This document shows, in pieces, positions 21,315-33,114 of a stretch of 64,000 nt of DNA. The position numbers and the translations under genes are program-made. Numbering within the stretch: the first letter of the stretch is position 1; each line of letters starts with the position of its first letter. This DNA is from Mya arenaria (lineage: Eukaryota; Mollusca; Bivalvia; Myida; Myidae): assembly GCF_026914265.1 (NCBI RefSeq), contig NC_069124.1, forward strand, positions 8,024,213 through 8,088,212, written 5' to 3'. The notes beneath the pieces are model-generated. The model did no database searches, had not been told where the DNA came from, and saw nothing but the letters and a program-made list of their open reading frames with translations.

Positions 21315-24300
21315 CGTGGTAGGATCCTCGGTCGTAGTCGAATCCACTATTTCAGTTGTTGTATCTTGCATCGTTGTGGTCGTTGGAGCTGTTGTCTCTG
21401 TGGTAACTGTGGTCTCCTCTGTCGTGACCGTGTCGGGAAAGTACGTTACCGTTGAGGACGGGGTCTGACAAGTGTCGGTCAGGTTACTGTCGACACAGTC
21501 GCCAACATTCTCGTGTCCTTTTCCGCACATGTACCGCGTTATAAACGTGGCTCTGAAAAACACGTGGTAATGTGGTCAATCTTTCGGTAAGCAAAAACTC
21601 AATGTCAGCACAACAGTGTGTATCTGCATGCAACCTTTTGGTCTACCAAGCCTCTTAATCTCAGAGTTGAGTTCGACCTTTGTTTTATCACGCGCCCATC
21701 TTTAAAATGAAGGTCGTGGGGTGTGATAATATTATTTTGGTATCAACCTCTCACCCAAAAGTTATTTGGCTCGACCTTCACAAGGGTTCCTCTCATATTG
21801 ACCCCTTTAAAGATACCCTGGGTCCATTTCCACTAACATCTTTAGTCTGAGTTTGAGAATGCAAACTCAAAATTTTAAAATTTGAATTGTACTCACTTGT
21901 TTTTAGAAGAGTAGTAATGATACTACTGGTCATATATGTTGCAAATATCAAAATTAACAATTATATACACATTTTAGTAAATACTATTTTGGACCAAATA
22001 TTCCTACTTAACTAAAGGAAAATGATTATATTTAATCATTCGCTTTTCTGGGCCTTGGTTTCAAACGCAAGACGTTAGTTAATATGCACCGATTGGTTTC
22101 CAGCTCTTTTAAATTAGAATGAACTTATATTTTCAATGGCAACCCTTCATACTTACGAGGCGCTATTGTTAGTTGTAATTGTCTGGTTCATGAACCAAAC
22201 ACGGGGAAAGGAATCCGTATATGTCACCATAAATTCGTCCACAACGTCACTGGAGTTACTCCCCTTGTACACCTTAACCGTCACGTTAACGTCACACTGC
22301 AACAACAGAACATAGAATTAGTTATTTAGGTTGATGATTGAATACCACGATGTACAAGAGGTATATGCTATGTGAAGCTTATTAGACTCATGAGGCCTCT
22401 GGTTCCAGCCTCCGGAAACCGGAAACTTATATATGCGTTCTAAGGTGCTTATTCGACTATAGACGCTAGGTTGTGACTGCGCGTATTGGTTGGACAATCA
22501 CAGTGTTGCTCATAAATGCGAAGGACTCCAAGGGTACTTTGACCAGCCCAATTGCGTTCATATCCACGATAATGACATTAATCCAGCAATTCATAACTTA
22601 TATTTAAACCAGTAGTTCATAATTTCATTCAATACTTGTTTAAAAAATACTTCATTTCGTTTAGGAAATCCTCACAGTAAACCTTTCTCACCCATTCGGT
22701 TAATAGAACGATCCGAGTGTAACCGGAAACATTTATTCAAATGACGTCAGAATAACGCGAAAGAAGATCAACCGCTTGAAATTACTTTTAAAGCTGCACT
22801 CTCACAGATATACCATTTTTCGACTTTTTTAGTATTATTTTTTTGTCTTGAAAAGAGAAAGTGTTTGTGTTAATATCGACAAACCAATGATATAAGATTG
22901 CTGACAAAAAATCAGAAAGTAGAGTTTTATATTTCCGTTCGAAAATTTATGTTTTATGGCTTAAACCGTTCCTTGCGATTTAAGAAAAATGCACAAAACA
23001 TCTATTTTCGAACTTAAATATAAAAATCTGCTATCTATTATTTTTTTTTGTCAGCAGTCGTATATAACTGTTTTTCATGGATTTTCGTAAAAATTGGCTC
23101 GTTCCAAGACAAAAAAAATAAGAAAAGTTGTCAAAACAAAACGTTCAATCTGTGAGAGTGCAGCTTTAAACGTATTTCAATTGAAACATTTATCGCAACA
23201 ATAAATTTAACATATCATATCATAACACTTTCTATTTAGTATTTATTGTTTGTGGAACCTGCTGACACAATACAAACAATAACAAAATAAAAAATGTTCA
23301 TGTATATTGACATGCGGCGATTAGCGATCCGAACATATCCGAAGATGTTGCGTTGATCGGATGATAACTGCAATTGCCGATTTCAAGGCAGTTCATTTAA
23401 GCAATGGAAGTTGAGGTGGAAATGTTGCATGATTTTCCTCGCTCGAACTCACCTTCTTAAAGCAATTTACAAGGATGTTTACCGCCTAGTAGTTGTAAAT
23501 TTTAAGGAGGCTCGCTTATGTTTTGCAAAAAGCATTTTTATGACGAAATAAAGTGTGGTATCCAGGAGTAAAATAATTATAATAAAGTGTTTTCAGATGC
23601 ATAACCGTGGAAAGAAAATAAGTCCAAAAACATGAGCGGGATCTCTCACGTCTTATCGAAACATTTAAGTTAATACATATTACGATAACATTACATAACA
23701 ATGGTAAGTCGTCATTATGTTAAAGAAATAGTTCCTACACCGACTATCCGACCTACTAGCGCGAGTTATGTACAATATCAATCATGTTGGTAGCGGGTAA
23801 TGCACTTGGTGTGTACCATGTTATCAACCTGCCGTGCAATATGTTGCGTGCGTAAAAGTGATTAGCGCTGTAGTTAATCGATACGCTAGTTACTGCACGG
23901 TACTGCGGTTTGCCTTTTTGAAAGAATCAACTACCCTACAGTACAGTTAAATGAAATAACTAAATTTGAACTAATTTTTTTTAAGATGTCACCAAAATAA
24001 AAAAATGTGAGAAAGTCCCTTTATGATTTAAGTATGACATACGACTTGTATACGTACTCATAAACACTTTAACACTATGCGCCACATATATATACAATTA
24101 ACCATATACAATGATTCTAACAAAAACACCACTCACCTCCCATCTTGTGAAGTTGTAGCTTAAAGGGTTGGGGAATTGATCCTCATGGTCGATTACAGTG
24201 GCATCGGACGGTGTTAACGCAGCTGGTGAACGCCATTCCTTACCCGCAGATGACCTTAAAGATATAAATACACCTAAAAAAATGAAGTGCAAATCAAAAG

Positions 24301-27300
24301 TTTTGTTTATTTCTCAAACTACCAGTGCCTTTTAATGTGTTTAACTAAATAATCGTGCATCAATATTATTACCCTTTAGTAAAACACATCTCGAAATAAA
24401 CACATTTACCAAATCTTTAGCCAGATTGTACTCAAAGCCAGACTGTACTCACGAGTTGAGGCCCGTCACTACAACCCCAAACGAGAGCGAACACACACAT
24501 TCCTCAGGCCGTGTTTCATTTTTACAGCAGTCAATGAGTGCTTGATTCTCATACTTTTGCAGGCTAACGTAAAATGTCCCATCTCCTGCTCCGAGCTCCA
24601 CCTGTAAAATGGCAGATAAACTGTACAACCAGATGCGATATATCTTATAATACTACATGTCTAACACTGTATAACGTCATGCCTAACTATGTATAACATC
24701 GTGTATTACTACTCGCAAACCATTATAGAACAAGGTACACATATGAACTTCACATTTCACTGCTTTATATTAAAGTAAATTACTTAATTATATGATATCA
24801 CATGATATATAATGACTTCATACATTATGATAAACTGTTTCCGGTCTATAAATAAATAGGTCAATGTGTCGTATTATTCTGTCTTCGAAATTTGCTCATC
24901 GTTGCGAAGTTTCTCATTTGTTTATTCTGGTACAAATATAAACTCCCACTTAACACCGCCGTGACCTTTTCAATAGGTCAAACATAAAGGTTGGTGCATG
25001 CCACGCTTATTAGTATCTTTTACTGTGATTTGTTATAAATAATTCTCTTTCGGACACTTTAAAACATATCCGCCAAACCATTTGATAAGCTTTGTTGCAA
25101 CACCTCGGCCATTATCCAACATAATTGAGTCTATCTCGAAGCTTGCCGGAGATGACCGAGTCGTTACGATTGGATCCACTGGTCCAGATTTACACGTGTT
25201 GTATCATCGCGCTAGTACAGGGACGAAGGGTAAACGGAAGTCAGCGACGACGATTAACAGATCATAGAACATACATGGAACATTCCATCGGCGTGGCTCT
25301 CATAATTTGAAATAAGTTCTTTGACAGTTTTACATTGAGCGGTTGGGCATGACTTATATGGACATGTGTTAGCCTTGTTGGGCTATGTGTTGTTTTTGCC
25401 GTTGGGCCCACATGTCCATAAAGTGTCCATATCAGTTAAAGAAAAAAAGACATTTTGTAATTTTGAACAATACTCTATTCTTTAAAGTATATCCTCAGCG
25501 TTACCGCACACAGAAATTGTTTTCGCACAAATGTTATATTAAATATTAAATGTTAACGTAGAAAGTAAGCATGCCATAACCGCTAATAAGTTGGCCGTCA
25601 TCTTAGTAGACTTGCCGTTTGTGTGTTGCATGTATGGTGTTATTCAAAGAGCCATGGCATCTACTTTCAAACCATTAAATGAAACCCATGTTATCGAATA
25701 GATGGTGTTTTGTGTATTTACTTAATGACTCTTAATAGTAATAAAGGTGTCATAATTGGTTTCCTTAGTAGACTTGCAGTGTGTATGTTGCATGTATAGT
25801 GTTATTCAAACCATTTAATGAAACCCATGTTATCGAATAGATGGTGTTTTGTTTATTTACTTAATGGCACTTAAAAGTAATTGTAGTCCGATAACATGTA
25901 TAATATAAGTATTTACATACAAACATGTATATCGAAAGACAAGTACTTAGTTTCACTATTAATTTACTCACCATGCAAATGTATATTGACATAAGTTAAA
26001 AGCTACATCAACCCTACGCTCTGAAATTGGAGGACGCCGATTACTATAAACGACAATTTTTCTATTTATATCAATACATTCAACATTTGTACGTAAAGTC
26101 TAATTCTTTAACAAATCTAGCTGTGAATAAACGAGCTTTTAACCTCCGTTTTAGCGAAAGTACCTGTAAAGGTCACTGATGGACACATTTGTCATCCCTG
26201 CTAACGAATTAACTTTTCAGTGTTCAACCTCATTAAAGAAAGGAAAATGATAACATTGGCAAATATCCCACCATTCTCCTTCGCTAAATGGAATGTAGGT
26301 ATTTAAAACAATTAAGTAAGGATCTTTAAAACCCATCAGGCGACTTTGCGGGACCCCAAAGAGGTGTACACTCGTTATCAGAGAGACTGGGTACCGCAAA
26401 TTCCTCCGCTTGATGGATCGGTGTTTAATCAGAATCCGGCAGCGTGTTCGCTTCTCAGGTCATGAAACATTCCTCAAAATGATGACCATTGGTCGGATAC
26501 CAAGGAATGTATCCCCGGGAACAATTGGGACCCGGCAAATTTCATTAAGGACCCATTCATGTCGTGCGGATCGGTACATGAGAGTTTACAAACTTTCTCA
26601 CAGAATGAAGTAGTCCCTGTTGCGTTTCTGGTGGAAAGATACACAAAACTGTACGATAAAGTCAAGTCCCGAACTCGTTTGATCTCCTATGGCATCTGTA
26701 GAAACTAAGTTGGCTGATAATATAAATATTTGTCAAGGATGACACGTTTTAAATAAACTAATGTTTGAGGTTGAAACTATTTATAATATGAGTTAATGAC
26801 GCATCATGCGCTGAGCAAGAGTAATCTAAAATCCTCGCCTGACTCCTTGTATGTTGAGTAGGTAGACCATTCACCAATATCATATTTTGAAATACTATTA
26901 TAAAATGTAGATCATGTTATGCATTCCTGCATTTACAAGTGGCCTTTGACGATTGGGTTAAACAATTATATTTATGACTAAAGCGTTACTAACGGTTTAA
27001 AAAATGCATAAAGCATCAATTTTTGTACTTAAATATAAAACTCTGCGGTCCTATTTTTGTCAGCAGTCTTATATGACTGTTTTCCATGCATTTTCGCATA
27101 CATTGGCTCGTTCCAAGACAAAAAATAAAAAATAAAAGTTGTCGAAACGTTCAATCTGTGAGAGTGCAGCTTTAAAGCAGAGGGAGATATTTAGTATGAA
27201 GGAGAAACAATACCATAGTCTTCTGATTTCTCGTGGTATAGCAATATTTTTCAAGTTTGTCAGAACATACATTATACATTATTTTCCTTTCTTTGTTATG

Positions 27301-30300
27301 GTATCATGAGAAACCTTGTATGAAACGACTGTTTATATAGTTAAAGCGAAGGAGAATGGTGGGACCTTTGCCAATGCTATCATTTTAAGTTTACTTTTTA
27401 TTTCAATATGGGAGAGAAAAAAGTTATAAAATATGCTGAAATGCACCTTTTTTGGCTACAAATTGTTACAATGGTCTTGAAACAGTAACCCCAAACCAAC
27501 ATGCAAATAGTTTATGATATATATATTCGGTTCTTAGGGAGGGGCGCATGTCAAAAAGTTACACCCCCTCTAACGTCACCTCCTGGAGCCGCCCCTGTTG
27601 AGTACTAAACATTTCCCAGTATTACCCTCTTATAGCAAGCAAGGGATATATTATTATTGTCGTTTTCAAACGTCGCGTTCGGGGATTGAACCCAGGACAT
27701 TCGCACCCGAATAAGACGCTTTACCGCTGAGTTAACGGGCGGTCTACATTGTAAGTGTAGCAGTGTTTCTTTTTTGGGACTACTTCACTCAGTGAAATAT
27801 CTTGTAAACACTCGCGTTGTGTATCAATCCGCACGATACGAAGTTCCCCATTCATTGGTGATTCCCTTTAAATGGATTCTCTTTGTTTACACCATATTCT
27901 CACATTAACGCGAGCTTACGGAAAAGAAAACGATTCAAATTTCAGGAGGTGTGCATTTAGGGGGCACTTTATGTCGTGCGGATTAACATTTGAGTGTTTA
28001 CAAGAGTCTTGTTGCAATCTAAGTTGTCCTTATACTGCCCGATGCGCCTATTTTCCTCTCGTTTGATCTGTCATGACATCATTGGTTAATATTTCAAACA
28101 TAAGTCAAGAATGACAAACTTACCAATTAACTTCGAGGGTGTAATAATGAATCTTATGAGTAAATGGCTCGGTTTTCTGCGTACACGAGGTATGTGATAT
28201 GCTCGCCTGGCTCCACGTTTATAGTGAGTTAACCACTACCAAAGTTTCTCTTCCGGAAACAATGGGTACATCCTGACAACAAGGGAATTGGCACGGAATA
28301 ATTTATTTTCATGATTTGTAACGAATGACTATATCAACTGTTGCACCATCAAAATACCTTAAACTTACGGGTAAAACCAAGTTTATTGCAAAAACAGTTA
28401 CACCCTATATATGAGATTTGATCTCATTGGTGAACATTGTTGATGTGCAAAATAATCTTTAAGTGTTTTGTCGTTGAAGAGGTTATACGAAATTACTGAA
28501 AACACTTAATGTCCAGCCTCATACTGCAAAACACGGAACATGAAATCAGAACTGTTTTGCAATGACGTCAAGAGGGATTATATTGTCAAACTAAGTGAGA
28601 ATCTACCATTTTATAGTTCGAGCGTCATTATGTGGTAATTCTTCAGTTCCAGAATATACATTTTTTTATATTCCCTGTAAAAAAATATTATTGTTTTAAT
28701 TCCAGCATAGTATACATATGTCAATTCTGGTATTATATTTTATAACATGTTTGGTTAAATGATAAACTATATGTATATTATATACATGTTTGGTTAAATA
28801 AAAAACTTTGTAGTGTGTCCGTGTCCGTGCGGGCGTGCGTGCGTGCGTGCGTGCGTGCGTGTGTATGTGTGTGTGTTATTCTACTATACAGATTAATGTT
28901 GTTCTTGTTGTTGTTGTTGTTTCTGCATAAACAATGTCATCAAATCACTATTACCAGTCCACATTATTCATAATTTATCATATTTTATTGCATGACGATA
29001 CATTTACGTTGTTACATAAGTTATGGAACCAAATTTCATTTGAGCCCTTGCATTGGTATGGGACTAGTGTGTTCTATAACTAAAAAAGGGTGGCTTCTAA
29101 TAAAAGATCTTCTAATGCAATAAATAAAAATAGAAATAGTAGAAAACAGAATCATAGATTGTCTGATGCACTATTGAACTAACATTTCAAAATAGTTCAA
29201 TTTAAGACAAGCACATTTCTACGACCACAGGAATGTGTGGCTGTCTCAATATTTTTACGATGGTTGACATTATCTGTAAGTTTTTGTAGTTGATTTCCAT
29301 GTAAATGCAATTGAACGCTTGTCCGTGGTTACGAAATTGATCTAAATTCAGCCTACACAGTTATCAATTTGGCATTTGTAGTTAAGTCAACGATCGCACG
29401 ATATAGAATATAGATTGAAACATTTCGATTGCAGCATAAAAAGTATCATCCAAAAGTATTTAGTCACTCCAAATTAGTGCCATTCGTTTCCTTGCATGAC
29501 AACTACATGTAGAAACAGAAGGGCATGTGTAAAACAGTTCCAGTGGCTTATCTAGTGGACCTAATTGCTTCTATTAATGCTTTGCAACAGGCCGGGGGTA
29601 GGGGTTGGGGTGGGGACGGGGGTAGAAAAAAAACTTGCAAACTGTGTTGTAAAATCTCGCTCCTGGAGCAAATACATTTGTCAAAATCCAGGGTGTCGGA
29701 GTGGTTTCAGACGCTGTCAAAAGTTCTCTAAATGACTCCGGATTGTACAAAACATCGGTAAACCGCTAAAGGGTCAATTCGTAATATACAGATAAGAAAA
29801 TGCAGTTTCCTCCCAAACTGTTTATGTTTGAAAAGTCTGTGTCCTTCACTTTTGATCTGCTGTGGTATATTTTGCAACTCCGGGAAAGTATTGGCATATA
29901 TAACATAGTGACAGTCGTTGCATGCCGGTATATACAAATTATATTCAATTCATTAGTCATGAAAAGTATTACAAATGTAAGGAGAACTTAAAGTTAATTA
30001 TTTATGAGTAAACGTCCTTTCTCCCTGATAAGGACAATGACAAATGCTCGTCTAACATTAGACCATTTACATACGTAGGGTAGGACGTTAAAATCATGTG
30101 GCTCTTAATACTTCAAGAAGCCACCCTGATAACAGGGACATTGGTACGAAATGAATTGTTTGAATGAGACATTGTGCTTAATTGATGTTGACTTAAAAAA
30201 ATGAAATTTTGGGTTTGACCAAAACAGCCTCTTTGGCTAGGATGGGTGTGTTACTGTAATCCCGAGACTGTAGTTGAAACTATGATGACAATTCCAGTAT

Positions 30301-32301
30301 CCAAACACTTAATACCTGTCTATAACAGAGCTTATCAAAAGCTATTTTATAAATTTAAAATATATTTAAAATATTTAAAAGTTTTGTTTAAACTATTTGA
30401 ACGGATACAGATGACGTTTATAACATTTTGAAGTCGATATACGCATGGAGTTTAGTTTATGTATGAATCAAAACGCAAAACAGTTTATAAACTGATACAC
30501 CAATGTTTTTGTATACTTAGATGCCCATATATAGTAAGCTATTTTAGTAAAAGATATATTGTTCACCTCCAAGATTGTATCTTTATCCGTGATTGACCAT
30601 TGTACAAACTGTGTTTATATCATCACGAAGAATTTAAATGAAGATGAAATATACTTCAATCTCACGAGTTAATTATATCAGGAAGTGGCTAATAAAGAAC
30701 ACATTAAATAACAAACACTTTCAAATCATTATTACGTTCTCTGAAAACATAGCAAAGTAGATAATAAGGAATAGGTTTGTTGCTAAGAGAAGGCTCAATC
30801 AGGTAAAAGCATATATCAACACCCTCGAATAACTTATAAACAAAACAAACTAGATGGACCTTTAGGGCGAATTCTCATGAAATTGTAGACTTACTATCTT
30901 CTGTTTTCCTCTTTCGCACGCCGACACAACCTTCTTTTTAGATTCAGTCAAACACTTAAATTACACCAGTTTACTTAAGAGGGAATTTTTAATGAGAAGT
31001 GGCTAACAGTTGTGGCATGTTCCAATATATTGCTGCAAACTGTATTGGCAGAGCTTAACTTCACCAGGAAGACGTTTTGGTTTGTTTTCTGCTTAGTTTG
31101 CAGCTTCCCTCACGCGGTATTGTGCTACCGAACATCATGGCCTCACTTGCCATTATCACTTGCATACCTTCACACCACTCGTTTTGAAGGACAGACATGT
31201 GCCCATGTTTACAACGGCGGGTCTTTTGGACGGCTCAAAATTCTCTCAACTCAGACTCAGAGAAGCAAATGATCTAAACGTTAATCTGTTCATTTTATAC
31301 TCTTCACAATGTATAGTTAACCAGCAGACTTGTATGAAGTATGTTATATGTTTTGAAAACAACAACAGGGTTCTCCATCTTCCGAACACGGAGCCTCAGG
31401 GACATCTCAATAAAGATCTTAATCGATTTTAGTCGTAATTTGAAATTATCTTTAGGGTATGTTTTGGTAATAAACTAGTTTTGGTTTTATGTCGGTTCAT
31501 GAAGTGTGTTTTTGTTTTGATAGTTTCAAATAAAATGAAAAACAGTTTTATCATTTGTTTTGCGAAAATTGAAACTGGTTTTTGAAACTATCGAAACCGT
31601 CTTCGGAGGTGGTTTCGTCTGTTCGTTTAACCCGAAAACTAGATCACTTTGAAAAAAAAAACATTATGGACAGTGATCCACCACATGTGTTGAAACACTA
31701 TTTTGAAACAGATTTCCAAACCGCCGAAACCCTTGAAACCAAAACTTAAACTAGTTCGGTATCAACAAAAACGCCCTAAGGGTCATGGTTTCATTATTTT
31801 GCTACATATGTTAGTGAACTGAAGATTAGCCAGCATTTAACATAAATACGGAGTTGAGGAAATACAACAATCAATGTGTTGCCATCTGTGACGTTTATAC
31901 TTTATACAGATTTAAGATCATTGTAGTTTCGACTAAAAGATCCCCCCCCCCCTGTATATTTTGCCAACGTGATGCCTTTAAGAAATGTTCACTTAACTCC
32001 GTAATGCTATATGTAACACATCATACTTTTTGGTATTTTTCATCAAAAACATTAGAATACTTTCTTGTTTTTAAACCTTACAAACGGCCCCACTGACCAT
32101 TTTTGGAATTTTTCATGTAGACATTTGTATTATTTTCATAAATCCCAGATATATTTGATCACATTTAGTTTAGCTCTGAAAGTGCAAAATATACCGGACC
32201 TAAAAAAATCGGAACAGTAATACTTTTAAAAAGCAACAATTACGCCTTCAAACTATCCTTACCTTGAGCAAAATAAAGGTGAACATGAAGATTTTCCACA
32301 T
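18811..32301 (-). CDS. Notch-ligand-like (MNNL) mucin-stalk membrane protein, EGF-less, six exons
   Basis: Predicted type I cell-surface glycoprotein of 422 aa, joined from exons 32301-32263, 24601-24453, 24254-24137, 22296-22157, 21552-20854 and 18934-18811; all phases match. Residues 1-13 start the signal peptide. Residues 21-157 follow the N-terminal module of Delta/Jagged ligands: GTFYVSLQKY, C38-C39, C48-x-C50, F54-G-V, then FPNPLSYNFTRW. RYMC158 to C168 and C177 resemble the first half of a DSL domain. Residues 179-348 are a Thr-rich stalk, likely O-glycosylated; 355-377 are a membrane span followed by a basic stop-transfer. The tail ends at residue 422. EGF repeats and the second half of DSL are absent. 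The family link is inferred from motif order; Notch binding is not shown. Confidence 0.8.
18976..20453. repeat. 51-bp satellite built from a MITE terminal repeat
   Basis: About 28 copies of a 51-bp unit (17 codons) beginning GGGCCGATTGTCCAGAACTT and followed by TGATAAAGTTAAAAACGTGATATATAACATT. Variants differ at GTTGTAAAAG versus TTTGATAAAG and at TTAAAAAC versus TTTCCAAC. After about 20340 it ends in inverted copies (TTCTCGACAATCGGTCCAAT), closing a hairpin. The array lies inside the last intron of the Notch-ligand-like gene. Long frames open on both strands (392 and 410 codons) are repeat artefacts. Confidence 0.96.
20854..21552 (-). CDS. Exon 5 (half-DSL, Thr-rich stalk, membrane span) of the Notch-ligand-like gene
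   Basis: Acceptor CACGTGTTTTTCAG, donor CGGCAAAA|GTAAGT. It encodes residues 149-381 plus two bases of 382: the cysteine cluster, about 170 residues of Thr/Pro/Ser stalk, and the membrane span. If the donor is not used, TAA within GTAAGT stops translation right after the same lysine. The complementary strand shows a Val-rich open frame (20968-21468) that is only the shadow of Thr codons. Confidence 0.88.
22157..22296 (-). CDS. Exon 4 of the Notch-ligand-like gene
   Basis: Acceptor GTTGTTGCAG, donor GCCTC|GTAAGT. Encodes residues 103-148 plus two bases of 149. It carries several N-glycosylation sequons (NVT, NSS, NQT, NNS). Confidence 0.85.
22787..23169. mobile_element. Fold-back MITE, AAAGCTGCACTCTCACAGA family, full copy
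   Basis: The left end TTAAAGCTGCACTCTCACAG and right end CTGTGAGAGTGCAGCTTTAA are perfect inverted repeats. The interior also folds back (GCTGACAAAAAATC against TTTTTTTTGTCAGCAG; TTCCGTTCGAAAAT against ATTTTCGAACTT). No coding capacity. It lies in intron 4 of the Notch-ligand-like gene. Confidence 0.9.
24137..24254 (-). CDS. Exon 3 of the Notch-ligand-like gene
   Basis: Acceptor ATCTTTAAG, donor TGGGAG|GTGAGT. Encodes residues 63-102 and ends in the PNPLSYNFTRWE segment, comparable with the conserved F-x-NPI-x-F-x-F-x-W region of Delta proteins. Confidence 0.85.
24453..24601 (-). CDS. Exon 2 of the Notch-ligand-like gene
   Basis: Acceptor CATTTTACAG, donor AACTC|GTGAGT. Encodes residues 14-62 plus two bases of 63. 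It holds the C-C and C-x-C pairs typical of the start of the MNNL module. Confidence 0.85.
25606..25875. repeat. Direct duplication of ~110-130 bp
   Basis: TTAGTAGACTTGC(C/A)GT...GTGTATGTTGCATGTAT, TGGTGTTATTCAAA and ATGAAACCCATGTTATCGAA occur twice, about 160 bp apart (starting near 25606 and 25767). It lies in intron 1 of the Notch-ligand-like gene. Confidence 0.85.
26986..27177. mobile_element. Truncated copy of the AAAGCTGCACTCTCACAGA fold-back MITE
   Basis: Matches only the right half of the copy at 22.8-23.2 kb, from TAACGGTTTAAAAAATGCAT to the CTGTGAGAGTGCAGCTTTAA end. The left half is missing. Confidence 0.82.
27671..27742 (-). repeat. tRNA-like SINE head (A and B boxes)
   Basis: On the minus strand TTAACTCAGCGGTAAAGCG resembles a Pol III A box and D arm, and CCTGGGTTCAATCCCCG the B box and T arm, at tRNA-like spacing. 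The acceptor arms do not pair, so this is a tRNA-derived repeat and not a working tRNA. Confidence 0.6.
28834..28876. repeat. GTGC/GT microsatellite
   Basis: Short run of GCGT repeats passing into GT repeats, in intron 1 of the Notch-ligand-like gene. Confidence 0.9.
31454..31777. mobile_element. Fold-back element, GGGCGTTTTTGTTGATACC family, copy 1
   Basis: The left end GGGTATGTTTTGGTAATAAA and the reverse-complemented right end GGGCGTTTTTGTTGATACCG are related inverted repeats, each followed by ACTAGTTT. A second, longer copy lies at 51.99-52.46 kb. No coding capacity. Confidence 0.7.
32263..32301 (-). CDS. Exon 1 (signal peptide) of the Notch-ligand-like gene
   Basis: Encodes M-W-K followed by the hydrophobic core IFMFTFILL, 13 codons in all. 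It ends at CTCAAG|GTAAGG in phase 0, matching the phase-0 acceptor at 24601. A 7.7-kb first intron follows. No other compatible signal exon was found, but an extra upstream exon cannot be excluded. Confidence 0.72.
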
Positions 32302-33114
32302 ATTGAAGTCCAGGTTGTGCAATAAAAGTAGCTTACTGTATCATGCTAGAAAACTTCGGTTTCGTTCTTTGTCGTGTTCAAGCTGCACACTTTTACAAAC
32401 ACCATATTCATGGACAGTTTTCCGGTTGTACCACTAGATTGTTCTGTATGAAGATATTCTTTATATGACGTAGCTATTGCTTCAGTATATCGTTAGTTCA
32501 TGAATTTATTTAAACACTCGAATAATGTTGATGTTGATCTTCCAGTAAATTGTGTGTAGTTCCCGCAAATATCTTTGTAGCGCTTTTTTTAACCTCGAAC
32601 ACTCTCCAAAAATGTTAAATGTTATTATTTTCACAACATGTCAAGCCAAGAGTCCATGCAAGTATATTTCGTTTGCTGGCCTGCTTCAGTTCGTTTGTCC
32701 TTATCAGAATACAGTGTCCCCGTGACTGGCGATGTTTAACAACCTGTACACACTGAAGCCAGTGGATTAAATGTGGATCATCCTCAATGTAGATGTTGAT
32801 GTTACAAATCTTGGTTTCTGTTATCACCCTCAACCTTGGCAGAGGATTATAGGCATGCTTTGACTTTGAGTAAGATAGAACGTACTTGTTTGTGTGACTT
32901 TCACTATTGCCAAATTAGGACGTTAAAATAACTGGTACCTGAATGAGTTCATTTAAGAGACCGAGTTTGATATGATGTTAACATATTTAATGAGACGATA
33001 ACAGTGTAACAATTGTTTTAAAATCATCATCATCAACAATATCAACAACAACACAAGAAGACCACCACCAACACCATATAAATATCGACAACGCCATGAG
33101 AAACGAAACTGAAA

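Noticed and set aside
20968..21468. Val-rich plus-strand frame of 166 codons
   Set aside because: Complement of the Thr-rich stalk exon (ACN codons read as NGT/GTN on the other strand).
27671..27742. Functional tRNA gene on the minus strand
   Set aside because: D and T arm motifs are good, but the acceptor stem does not pair.
31012..31432. Two overlapping plus-strand frames (86 and 90 codons)
   Set aside because: No recognisable motif, in the first intron of a gene on the other strand, no splice support.
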